NCBI GenBank assembly: GCA_035540675.1
Contig: DATLGB010000050.1
Coordinates: 1 to 5,301, forward strand
Length of the DNA: 5,301 nt
Reading direction: 5' to 3'
Source of the DNA: DATLGB01 sp035540675
GTDB taxonomy: Bacteria; Actinomycetota; Thermoleophilia; Solirubrobacterales; Solirubrobacteraceae
In this document: piece by piece, positions 1 through 5,145 of the stretch
Numbering within the stretch: position 1 is the stretch's first letter
Layout: each line of letters opens with the position of its first letter
Notes under the pieces: model-generated
Databases searched by the model: none
The model's input: the letters and a program-made list of their open reading frames with translations, nothing else
Told to the model about the DNA's origin: nothing
Program-made: the position numbers and the translations under genes

Positions 1-963
1 CACGGCTACCCGCCGTTCGGCGGCCACCCCGAGCTGCGGGAGGCGATCGCCGATCGCTACCGCGCCGACCACGGCGTGGGACTCGACCCCGAGCGCGAGG
101 TCGCGGTGGTGCCGGGCACCAAGACGGCGATCATGCTCGTCGCGCTGGCGGCCGCCGGGGAGGGGGACACCGTGCTGCTGCCCGACCCTGGCTATCCCGA
201 CTACCCGTCCGGCGTCGCGCTCGCGGGCGCGCGGGCCGCGGCGCTCCCGCTCGAGGCCTCCGCCGGCTGGCAGCCGGACTTCGGCGCCGTCGCCGGGGCC
301 GAGCCGGCGCTCGCCCTGCTCAACTACCCGTCGAACCCGTGCGCGGTGCTGGAGCACCCCGGCACCTTCGAGGCGGCCGTCGCCTGGGCGCACGCGACCG
401 GCGCATGGCTGATGCACGATCTCGCGTACGGCTTCCTCGCCTTCGGCGGCGGCCGCGCGCGCTCGATCCTCGAGGTGGACGGCGCCCGCGAGGTCGCGGT
501 CGAGCTGTGGTCGCCATCGAAGATCTACGGGATGGCCGGCTGGCGCGTCGGGTTCGTCGTCGGCTCCGCCGAGCTGGTCGCGCGGGTGCAGGCGCTGATC
601 GACCACCTGACGGTCGGCGTCTGGACCGGGCTCCAGCGCGGCCTGACCGCGGCGCTGCGGTCCGATCAGTCCGACGTCGCCGGCCGCCACCGCGCCTACC
701 GCGAGCGCCGCGACCGCCTCGTCGGCGCGCTGCGCGCCGCCGGCGCCGACCTCGCCGTCCCGGAGGGCACCTTCTACGCCTGGTGGCGGCTGCCCGCCGG
801 GCTGACGCCGGAGCGGCTGATCGCGGAGGCGCGGGTGGGGGTGGCGCCCGGCGAGGGCTTCGGCGCGCGCGGCGCCGGCTGGGCGCGGCTGTCGCTGGCG
901 GTGCCGGACGCCGACGTCGACGAGGCCGCGGCGCGGCTCGGGCGGCTGCTGTCAGGCGGCTGA
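1..963 (+). CDS. Class I/II PLP-dependent aminotransferase (5' end outside window)
   Basis: This is a fold-type I aminotransferase that would move an amino group between an amino acid and a 2-oxo acid using pyridoxal phosphate in the cytoplasm. The reading frame is open from base 1, and the residues before the first in-window ATG-like start (YPPFGGHPELREAI) already match the family's N-terminal substrate/cofactor region, so the true start lies upstream. 320 residues are visible; relatives usually have about 360-400. Numbering from the window edge: NYPSNP at about 108-113 (family NPxNPTG), D140 and Y143 in DLAYG (the PLP ring-nitrogen Asp and hydroxyl-binding Tyr), the Schiff-base lysine K174 in SPSKIYGMAGWR, and R296 in WARLSLA, the expected carboxylate-binding Arg. 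The usual NPTG reads NPCA here. Overall it resembles the LL-diaminopimelate/aspartate aminotransferase-like group, but the substrate cannot be read from sequence, so no symbol is given. It ends with TGA 42 bases before the next gene. Confidence 0.93.
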   Translation, partial: HGYPPFGGHPELREAIADRYRADHGVGLDPEREVAVVPGTKTAIMLVALAAAGEGDTVLLPDPGYPDYPSGVALAGARAAALPLEASAGWQPDFGAVAGAEPALALLNYPSNPCAVLEHPGTFEAAVAWAHATGAWLMHDLAYGFLAFGGGRARSILEVDGAREVAVELWSPSKIYGMAGWRVGFVVGSAELVARVQALIDHLTVGVWTGLQRGLTAALRSDQSDVAGRHRAYRERRDRLVGALRAAGADLAVPEGTFYAWWRLPAGLTPERLIAEARVGVAPGEGFGARGAGWARLSLAVPDADVDEAAARLGRLLSGG

Positions 964-991
964 CGGTTTCAGCGCGCGCGAGCGGGTACGC

Positions 992-998
992 AGAAGGG
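992..998 (+). promoter_or_regulatory. Ribosome binding site choosing the second ATG
   Basis: AGAAGGG is a good Shine-Dalgarno match. It sits only one base before the ATG at 1000 but seven bases before the in-frame ATG at 1006, which is the normal spacing. The second ATG is therefore the more likely start of the small membrane protein. It is one of the few clear ribosome binding sites in the window. Confidence 0.6.
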
Positions 999-1005
999 CA
1001 TGAGA

Positions 1006-1197
1006 ATGACTCGTCGCAGGAAGTCACGCCGCCAGAAGGCGGCCGCCGCCGTCAAGGGCGTCGCCCTGGTCAAGGTCGGCAAGGAGGCGTCGAAGCGCGC
1101 CCCGATCAAGCCGCTGGCGATCGCCGGCGCCGTGGGCGCCGCGGCCGCGGGCGTGTTCGCCGCCCGCCGGCGCGGCGGAACCGCCCAGCCCGCCTGA
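1006..1197 (+). CDS. Small basic single-helix membrane protein, 63 aa
   Basis: I do not recognise a named family. The first ~11 residues are almost entirely Arg/Lys (MTRRRKSRRQK), followed by an amphipathic Lys-containing stretch at about 12-35. An Ala/Gly/Val-rich hydrophobic segment at 37-53 is long enough for one membrane crossing and ends in three arginines (54-56) and a short tail. The pattern suggests a small inner-membrane protein with positively charged segments on both sides of the helix; the very basic N-terminus could also touch nucleic acid or acidic lipid head groups. The start at 1006 is preferred over the ATG at 1000 because of the spacing to AGAAGGG (992-998). The TGA stop is only five bases from the GTG of the downstream phosphoesterase, so the two are probably cotranscribed and may be translationally coupled. 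The function is unknown; the ORF is short, but its RBS, codon bias and segment layout support it as real. Confidence 0.65.
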   Translation: MTRRRKSRRQKAAAAVKGVALVKVGKEASKRAPIKPLAIAGAVGAAAAGVFAARRRGGTAQPA

Positions 1198-1202
1198 TCA
1201 CG

Positions 1203-2027
1203 GTGCGGCGCGCCGCCGCGCTGCTCGCCGGCGCGGCGGCCGTCGCCCTTGCCCGCGCGGCGTGGTGGGAGCCGCGCCGCCTGGACGTGCCCGAGCACGA
1301 GCTGCGGCTGCCGTCGTGGCCGCGGCGGCTCGACGGGCTGCGCGTCGCGCTGGTCTCCGACCTGCACACGGGCGCGCCGGGCGCCGGGCTCGATCGCACC
1401 GGCGAGGTGGTCGCGCGCGTCCGGGCGGCGCGCCCGGACCTCATCGCGCTGCTGGGCGACTTCGTCGACCCGACGGTCGTGGGCGCGCGCCCCGTCGCGC
1501 CGGCCGACGTCGCCGCCCGCCTCGCGGGCCTGTCCGCGCCGGTGGGCGTCGTCGCGGTGCTCGGCAACCACGACTGGAGCCACACGGGTCACGGGATGGC
1601 GCAGGCCCTGCGCGACGCGGGCGTCACGCTGCTCGAGAACGAGGCGCTGCGGCTCGAGGCGCGCGGCGGCCCGCTGTGGATCGCCGGGACCGCCGACGCC
1701 ACGACGCGGGACCCGCGGGTGGGGCAGGCGCTGGCCGGCGTCCCCGCGGGCGACCCGGTGATCGTGCTCAGCCACGACCCGGACGTCTTCCGCTACGTCC
1801 CCAAGCGCGTCGCCCTGACGCTCAGCGGACACACCCACGGCGGGCAGGTCGACGTCCCGGGCCTGCGCGAGCGCGTCATCCCGTCGCGCTTCGGCACCCG
1901 CTACAAGGCGGGCCACGTCGTCGAGCACGACCGGCACCTGTTCGTCAGCCGCGGCATCGGCACGTCGCAGCTGCCGGTCCGCCTGGGGGCGCCGCCCGAG
2001 ATCCCGGTCCTCACGCTGCGGTCGTAG
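1203..2027 (+). CDS. Membrane-anchored calcineurin-like metallophosphoesterase (YkuE/YaeI type)
   Basis: This is a two-metal phosphoesterase of the calcineurin-like superfamily, of the subgroup containing YkuE and YaeI, which act on phosphate esters or pyrophosphate bonds of lipid-like substrates. All signature blocks are present in the 274-residue product: D53 and H55 in SDLH, GDFVD (85-89), GNHD (121-124), the SHDPD block (190-194) and GHTHGGQ (209-215). The typical C-terminal SRGIGTSQLPVRLG block is also there. An Ala/Leu/Val-rich segment (about 4-20) preceded by two arginines is a likely signal anchor, placing the catalytic domain outside the membrane. The frame is open far upstream (from about 339), but that part is an arginine-rich shadow of the aminotransferase. 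GTG at 1203 is chosen because it directly precedes the anchor and lies five bases after the upstream stop. There is no good Shine-Dalgarno, so coupling to the upstream gene is likely. The substrate is not determinable here. Confidence 0.9.
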   Translation: MRRAAALLAGAAAVALARAAWWEPRRLDVPEHELRLPSWPRRLDGLRVALVSDLHTGAPGAGLDRTGEVVARVRAARPDLIALLGDFVDPTVVGARPVAPADVAARLAGLSAPVGVVAVLGNHDWSHTGHGMAQALRDAGVTLLENEALRLEARGGPLWIAGTADATTRDPRVGQALAGVPAGDPVIVLSHDPDVFRYVPKRVALTLSGHTHGGQVDVPGLRERVIPSRFGTRYKAGHVVEHDRHLFVSRGIGTSQLPVRLGAPPEIPVLTLRS

Positions 2028-2030
2028 CCT
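2025..2030 (+). promoter_or_regulatory. Putative -10 box (TAGCCT) for a leaderless cupin transcript
   Basis: TAGCCT fits the TANNNT form of a -10 element and lies seven bases before the ATG at 2038, the spacing expected if transcription begins at the start codon itself. It overlaps the TAG stop of the phosphoesterase. No Shine-Dalgarno is visible in the ten-base gap and no convincing -35 was found. The call is based on position and on similar boxes before other genes in the window. Confidence 0.4.
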
Positions 2031-2037
2031 GCCGCGC

Positions 2038-2238
2038 ATGCCCGAGCTGATCGCCAGTCCGAGCCGCGTCGAGGCGGCCGGGACGCCCCCGAAGCTGATC
2101 GACGAGTTCGCCGGCCGCGTCAACACCGGCGAGGAGCGGCTGAGCATCGCCCGCTTCACGCCGGAGGGCGCCGAGTACGTCGCCGTGTGCCTGCCGGCGT
2201 TCGCGCCGGGCTCCGTGCATCGCGAGTCCGAGGTCTGA
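2038..2238 (+). CDS. Cupin-family protein with internal in-frame deletion, 66 aa
   Basis: The two ends look like the two ends of a small single-domain cupin family, as I remember it. The N-terminal half (PSRVEAAGTPPKLIDEF at 8-24, then AGRVNTGEERLSIAR to 39) matches the usual lead-in. The C-terminal part (GAEYVAVCLPAFAPGSVHRE, 44-63) matches the usual closing strands. What should lie between them, roughly 50-60 residues including the metal-binding His/Glu cupin motif 1 and the barrel core, is absent; the join falls near residues 39-42 (about 2152-2163). Start and stop are intact and the frame is kept, so this may be a degraded gene still translated, or a minimal derivative. It cannot form a normal cupin barrel. 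It lies ten bases after the phosphoesterase with a TAGCCT box ahead. The ORF being coding is fairly sure; the cupin origin rests on memory of the family. Confidence 0.68.
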   Translation: MPELIASPSRVEAAGTPPKLIDEFAGRVNTGEERLSIARFTPEGAEYVAVCLPAFAPGSVHRESEV

Positions 2239-2261
2239 CACCCCGCGGCCGCGGGTAGCGC
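2235..2261 (+). promoter_or_regulatory. Possible ku operon promoter with dyad spacer
   Basis: CTGACA (2235-2240, five of six bases of TTGACA) and TAGCGC (2256-2261, a weak -10 lacking the final T) flank a 15-base spacer almost filled by a perfect 14-base palindrome (2242-2255). The box lies eight bases before the ATG at 2270. The spacer is shorter than the usual 16-18 bases, and CTGACA includes the TGA stop of the upstream gene, so this is only a candidate. Confidence 0.3.
2242..2255. repeat. Perfect 14-base palindrome upstream of ku genes
   Basis: CCCGCGGCCGCGGG reads identically on both strands. It occupies most of the 31-base gap between the cupin remnant and the first ku gene. It could be an operator dyad or a short hairpin ending the upstream transcript, though it lacks a loop and a U-run. 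In DNA this GC-rich, a chance palindrome is quite possible. Confidence 0.45.
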
Positions 2262-2269
2262 CCGGAGCG

Positions 2270-3043
2270 ATGCCGCGCTCGATCTTCAACGCCACGATCT
2301 CGTTCGGGCTGGTCAACGTCCCGATCAAGCTCTACAGCGCCACCGAGTCGAAGACCGTGCACTTCCGCGAGGTCCACGAGGCCGACGGCGCCAAGATCGA
2401 GCACCGCCGGATCGACCCCGAGACCGGCGACGTCGTCCCGTACGACGACATCGTCAAGGGCTACGAGGTCGCCCAGGGCGAGTTCGTCGAGCTCAGCAAG
2501 GAGGAGATCGCGGCGGCGGCGGGCGAGAAGACCAAGCGGATCGCGATCGACGAGTTCGTGCCGGCCGGCGCGATCGACCCCGTGTTCTACGAGAAGACCT
2601 ACTACGTGGGCTGCCGCGAGGGCGGCGCCGACGCCTACCGGACGCTGCACGCCGCGCTGGCGCAGACCGAGCGCGCCGGCATCGGGCACATGACCTACCA
2701 CAACCGCGAGTACCTGGTGGCGATCCGCGCGCTCGACGACGTCATCGCGCTGCACACGATGCGCTTCGCCGACGAGCTGGTCCCGGGCGACGAGCTCGAC
2801 GCGGGCGAGCCGGAGAAGGGGCCGTCGCAGCGCGAGGTCAAGATGGCCGGCTCGCTGGTCGACGCGCTGGCGGCCGAGTTCAAGCCGGAGGAGCAGCGCG
2901 ACACCTACCGCGAGTCCGTGCTGGCGATGATCGACGCCAAGGCCAAGGGCAAGCAGGTGGTGCGCGCGGCGCCCGACGAGCCCGCCGAGGAGACCGACCT
3001 GCTCGCGGCGCTGCAGGCGTCGGTGAAGGGGGCGAAGGGCTGA
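2270..3043 (+). CDS. ku: Non-homologous end-joining protein Ku, first of a tandem pair (short tail)
   Basis: Bacterial Ku binds DNA double-strand ends as a ring-shaped dimer and recruits the ATP-dependent ligase LigD for end joining. The 257-residue product opens with the family signature MPRSIFNATISFGLVNVPIK (1-20). It continues with the beta-barrel core, including RIDPETGDVVPYDDIVKGYE, the strand pair around DPVFYEKTYYVG, and HNREYLVAIRALDDVIALHTMRFADEL. After the helical C-terminal arm (about 190-225) there is only a short tail ending in DLLAALQASVKGAKG (243-257). Length is close to typical bacterial Ku (about 270-300 residues). GGAG at 2264-2267 is too near the ATG for a normal Shine-Dalgarno, so the start may be leaderless. 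The stop overlaps the next ku start by one base (TGATG), showing coupled translation. Family assignment is near certain; whether it homodimerises or pairs with its neighbour is inference. Confidence 0.96.
   Translation: MPRSIFNATISFGLVNVPIKLYSATESKTVHFREVHEADGAKIEHRRIDPETGDVVPYDDIVKGYEVAQGEFVELSKEEIAAAAGEKTKRIAIDEFVPAGAIDPVFYEKTYYVGCREGGADAYRTLHAALAQTERAGIGHMTYHNREYLVAIRALDDVIALHTMRFADELVPGDELDAGEPEKGPSQREVKMAGSLVDALAAEFKPEEQRDTYRESVLAMIDAKAKGKQVVRAAPDEPAEETDLLAALQASVKGAKG
3025..3039 (+). promoter_or_regulatory. Ribosome binding region of second ku gene
   Basis: Two overlapping purine-rich candidates lie inside the end of the first ku gene: GAAGGGGG (3025-3032, ten bases before the ATG) and GAAGGG (3034-3039, three bases before it). 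Together with the TGATG stop/start overlap at 3041-3045 they fix the start at 3043 and support reinitiation coupling. Confidence 0.55.
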
Positions 3044-3978
3044 TGCCGCGCTCGCTGTGGACCGGCTCGCTGTCGTTCGGCCTGGTCAACGTGCCGGTGC
3101 AGCTCGTGACGGCCGTGCAGGACGTCGGCTTCCGCTTCCGGCAGCTGAACTCCAAGACGCACCGGCCGATCGAGGTCCGGCGCTTCTGCTCGGAGGAGGA
3201 CCGCGAGGTCGCCTACGAGGAGATCGCCCACGGCTACGAGCTCGACGACGGCAACCAGGTGATCATCACCGACGAGGATCTCGCGGCGGTCGAGCCGCGC
3301 AAGACCCGCACGATCGACATCGACTCCTTCGTCGAGCTCGCCGACGTCGACCCGATCTACTTCGACCACCCGTACTTCCTCGTGCCGATCGGCGAGTCCG
3401 AGGGGACGCTGCGCGCCTACCAGCTGCTGGTCGAGGTGATGAGCTCGACCGATCGCGCCGCGCTGGGGCGCTTCGTGATGCGCACGAAGGAGTACCTCGT
3501 GCTCGTGCGCGTGCGCGACGGGCGCCTGGCGCTGACGACGCTGCTGTGGCACGACGAGGTGCGCGAGTCCAAGGGGATCGCGCCCGGCGGCAAGGCCAAG
3601 CCGGACAAGACGTGCGTCGAGCAGACGGTGGCGCTGATCGAGGCGCTGTCGGTCGACTGGGACCCGTCGCGCTACGAGGACGAGTACCGCAAGCGCGTCG
3701 CCGACGTCATCGCGCGCAAGAAGAAGGGCGGCACGATCAAGGCGCCGGCGGCCGAGAAGGAGCCCGCGCCGACCCCGGACCTGATGGCCGCGCTGGAGAA
3801 GACGCTGGCCGAGATGAAGGGCGGCGGCGGCGGCAAGGCCTCCGCGGCGGGCAGCGGCGGGCGCGACGAGCTCGAGGGCATGACCAAGCAGGAGCTGGCC
3901 CAGCGCGCCGCCGACGAGGGCGTCGAGGGCCGCTCGAAGATGACCAAGGACGAGCTGGTCGACGCCCTCGCCGGCTGA
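3043..3978 (+). CDS. ku: Non-homologous end-joining protein Ku, second of a tandem pair, with C-terminal SAP/Rho-N-like module
   Basis: This is a second bacterial Ku, 311 residues, with the same opening signature (MPRSLWTGSLSFGLVNVP, 1-18) and a full core: RPIEVRRFCSEEDREVAYEE, DPIYFDHPYFLVPIG, TKEYLVLVRVRDGRLALTTLLWHDEVR. The C-terminal arm (about 195-225) leads into a Lys-rich stretch (ARKKKGGTIK), then a DLMAALEKTL helix (246-255), a Gly/Ala/Ser linker (260-273), and a closing helical unit (274-311). That unit has paired MTKxEL motifs and GVEGRSKM between them, the look of a SAP/HeH or Rho-N-type nucleic-acid-binding module. Such tails in bacterial Ku proteins are thought to aid DNA binding or ligase recruitment. 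It differs from its neighbour in tail length and core sequence, so the pair is an old duplication rather than a recent copy. It is coupled to the first ku by a one-base overlap. No ligase gene follows within the window. Confidence 0.96.
   Translation: MPRSLWTGSLSFGLVNVPVQLVTAVQDVGFRFRQLNSKTHRPIEVRRFCSEEDREVAYEEIAHGYELDDGNQVIITDEDLAAVEPRKTRTIDIDSFVELADVDPIYFDHPYFLVPIGESEGTLRAYQLLVEVMSSTDRAALGRFVMRTKEYLVLVRVRDGRLALTTLLWHDEVRESKGIAPGGKAKPDKTCVEQTVALIEALSVDWDPSRYEDEYRKRVADVIARKKKGGTIKAPAAEKEPAPTPDLMAALEKTLAEMKGGGGGKASAAGSGGRDELEGMTKQELAQRAADEGVEGRSKMTKDELVDALAG
3856..3975 (+). other. SAP/Rho-N-like DNA-binding module in second Ku
   Basis: Residues 272-311 of the second Ku, after a glycine-rich linker, form two short predicted helices joined by GVEGRSKM. 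The two MTKQEL/MTKDEL helices with a central small-residue loop are typical of SAP/HeH and Rho-N folds, which contact nucleic acid. The first Ku has nothing comparable. Confidence 0.65.
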
Positions 3979-4000
3979 CGACGGGCGGGGCGCGTAGGGT
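3975..4000 (+). promoter_or_regulatory. Candidate promoter for the HipA-like/DUF3037 pair
   Basis: TAGGGT (3995-4000) fits TANNNT and lies nine bases before the GTG at 4010, with no Shine-Dalgarno between. CTGACG (3975-3980) resembles a -35 element but is only 14 bases upstream of the box and includes the TGA stop of ku2. The arrangement mirrors the one in front of the first ku gene. It suggests that the kinase gene can be transcribed separately from ku, possibly as a leaderless mRNA. Confidence 0.4.
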
Positions 4001-4009
4001 GCGGGCGCC

Positions 4010-4762
4010 GTGGGCCTCCGGACCGTCACCGCCACCCGCTACGTCGCGCCGCTGCGCGAGGGCGGCTCGATGCCGGGGCTCGTCGAGGCCGACGACGACG
4101 GCCTGTACGTCCTGAAGTTCCGCGGCGCCGGCCAGGGCCCGCTCGCGCTGGTGGCGGAGCTCGTCGCCGGCGAGCTGGGGCGCGCGCTCGGCCTGCCGGT
4201 GCCGGAGATCGTGCTGTGCGAGCTCGACCCGGTGCTCGGGCGCGCCGAGCCCGACCGCGAGATCCAGGAGCTCATCGAGAACTCCGGCGGGACCAACGTG
4301 GCGCTGGACTTCCTGCCGGGAGCGCTGCCGTTCACGGCCGCCGAGCCCGTCGACCCGGCGTGGGCGGCGGAGGTCGTGTGGTTCGACGCGCTGGTCACCA
4401 ACGTCGACCGGACGCCGCGCAACCCGAACCTGCTGTGCTGGCACGGCCGCGTCTGGCTGATCGACCACGGCGCCGCGCTGTACCGCCAGCACGGGGCCGA
4501 CGACTTCGCCGCCGAGGCGCGGCGCGCGTTCCCGCTGGTCGCCCAGCACGTGCTGTTGCCGTCGGCGGCGTCCGTGCTGGAGGCCGACGCGCGCCTGGCG
4601 GGGCGGCTCTCGCCGGACGTGGTCGAGGCGGCGGTCGCCGAGGTGCCCGCGGACTGGCTGCGGGGGTGGGAGAGGCGCGATTATGTGAACCACTTCGCCG
4701 ACCGGCTGGCGGAGCCGCGCGATTTCGCGCGCGAAGCGGAGGAGGCACGGCGTGGCCCGTGA
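4010..4762 (+). CDS. Compact HipA-family kinase (HipA_2-like), 250 aa
   Basis: The product resembles the small HipA-like kinase family that is regularly found beside DUF3037, not the full-length (about 440-residue) HipA toxin. Visible kinase landmarks are: K36 in YVLKFRG (ATP-binding lysine), E50/E55 in the following helix (candidate partner glutamates), EIQELI (84-89), the catalytic block FDALVTNVDRTPRNPNLL (125-142) with D133 and N138, and LIDHG (150-154), where D152 should bind the metal. The kinase core therefore appears intact. Protein targets are unknown for this subgroup; HipA itself phosphorylates a tRNA synthetase, but that should not be transferred here. No HipB-like helix-turn-helix antitoxin gene is adjacent. 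GTG at 4010 is chosen because family similarity begins directly after it and a TAGGGT box precedes it. The end overlaps the DUF3037 start by 11 bases. The gene begins 31 bases after ku2. Confidence 0.88.
   Translation: MGLRTVTATRYVAPLREGGSMPGLVEADDDGLYVLKFRGAGQGPLALVAELVAGELGRALGLPVPEIVLCELDPVLGRAEPDREIQELIENSGGTNVALDFLPGALPFTAAEPVDPAWAAEVVWFDALVTNVDRTPRNPNLLCWHGRVWLIDHGAALYRQHGADDFAAEARRAFPLVAQHVLLPSAASVLEADARLAGRLSPDVVEAAVAEVPADWLRGWERRDYVNHFADRLAEPRDFAREAEEARRGP
4738..4745 (+). promoter_or_regulatory. Strong ribosome binding site of the DUF3037 gene
   Basis: GGAGGAGG lies six bases before the GTG at 4752, inside the end of the kinase gene. It is the strongest Shine-Dalgarno in the window and fixes the GTG as start despite the 11-base overlap. 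It contrasts with the apparent lack of one before the kinase. Confidence 0.7.
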
Positions 4763-5132
4763 GGAGTTCCAGTACGCGCTGCTGCAGGTCGTCCCGCGCG
4801 TGGAGCGCGGCGAGCGCATGAACGCGGGCGTGGTGCTGTTCTGCCGCCGCCGCGGGTTCCTGGCCGCGCGCGTCGGCCTCGACCGCGAGCGGCTGCGCGC
4901 GCTCGACCCGGACGCCGACGCCGGCGAGGTCGAGCGCCACCTGCGCGCGCTGGCGTCCGTCGCCGCCGGCGCCGACGACGGCGGCGCGATCGCCGCGCTG
5001 CCGCAGTCCGAGCGCTTCCACTGGCTCGCCGCGCCCTCGAGCACCGTCATCCAGCCGTCGCCGGTCCACACCGGGCTGTGCGACGACCCGGCCGAGACGC
5101 TCGACCGCTTGTACGCGCGGCTCGTGGCGTGA
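4752..5132 (+). CDS. DUF3037 family protein, 126 aa
   Basis: This belongs to the DUF3037 family of small cytoplasmic proteins of unknown function. The diagnostic blocks are present: FQYALLQVVPRVERGERMNAGVVLFC at 6-31 (conserved VPRVERGE and N-GVVLFC) and, near the C-terminus, RFHWLAAPSSTVIQPSPVHTGLC at 88-110. Length is about normal for the family (roughly 120-130 residues). No signal peptide, membrane segment or known catalytic motif is visible. Its start overlaps the HipA-like kinase by 11 bases and uses GGAGGAGG at 4738-4745, so the two proteins are made together. Conserved pairing with the kinase suggests a partner, substrate or regulator, possibly in the role played by an antitoxin in HipBA systems; this is inference only. 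GTG start and TGA stop are unambiguous. Confidence 0.88.
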   Translation: MAREEFQYALLQVVPRVERGERMNAGVVLFCRRRGFLAARVGLDRERLRALDPDADAGEVERHLRALASVAAGADDGGAIAALPQSERFHWLAAPSSTVIQPSPVHTGLCDDPAETLDRLYARLVA

Positions 5133-5145
5133 GAGAGTCGCGGGC

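Noticed and set aside
960..992. Possible promoter CTGACG ... TACGCA before the 63-residue gene
   Set aside because: The spacer is 21 bases and TACGCA lacks the final T, so it is not better than chance.
1000..1002. ATG at 1000 as start of the small membrane protein
   Set aside because: It leaves only one base to the AGAAGGG site; the in-frame ATG at 1006 has seven-base spacing. The alternative adds only two residues.
339..1202. Long + strand upstream extension of the phosphoesterase frame
   Set aside because: It is an extremely Arg/Ala/Pro-rich, low-complexity translation lying over the aminotransferase and the small membrane protein in another frame; phosphoesterase similarity begins only after the GTG at 1203.
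969..2159. 396-residue minus-strand ORF
   Set aside because: It is a shadow of the phosphoesterase caused by the scarcity of stops in GC-rich DNA; Arg/Ala/Asp-rich, with no recognisable domain.
2905..4035. 376-residue minus-strand ORF opposite ku2
   Set aside because: It mirrors the clear Ku reading frame, is dominated by Arg/Leu/Val/His repeats and has no known motif.
4717..4735. Palindrome TTCGCGCGCGAA (4724-4735) and overlapping small hairpin just before the DUF3037 ribosome binding site
   Set aside because: It lies within the kinase coding sequence and consists of alternating CG, which is common here; the competing folds are short, so a regulatory role is not supported.
4010..4762. Classical HipBA toxin-antitoxin operon
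   Set aside because: The kinase is about 190 residues shorter than HipA and no HipB-like helix-turn-helix gene lies on either side.
3737..5071. 444-residue minus-strand ORF
   Set aside because: It spans parts of three confident + strand genes and shows the compositional bias of an antisense shadow.
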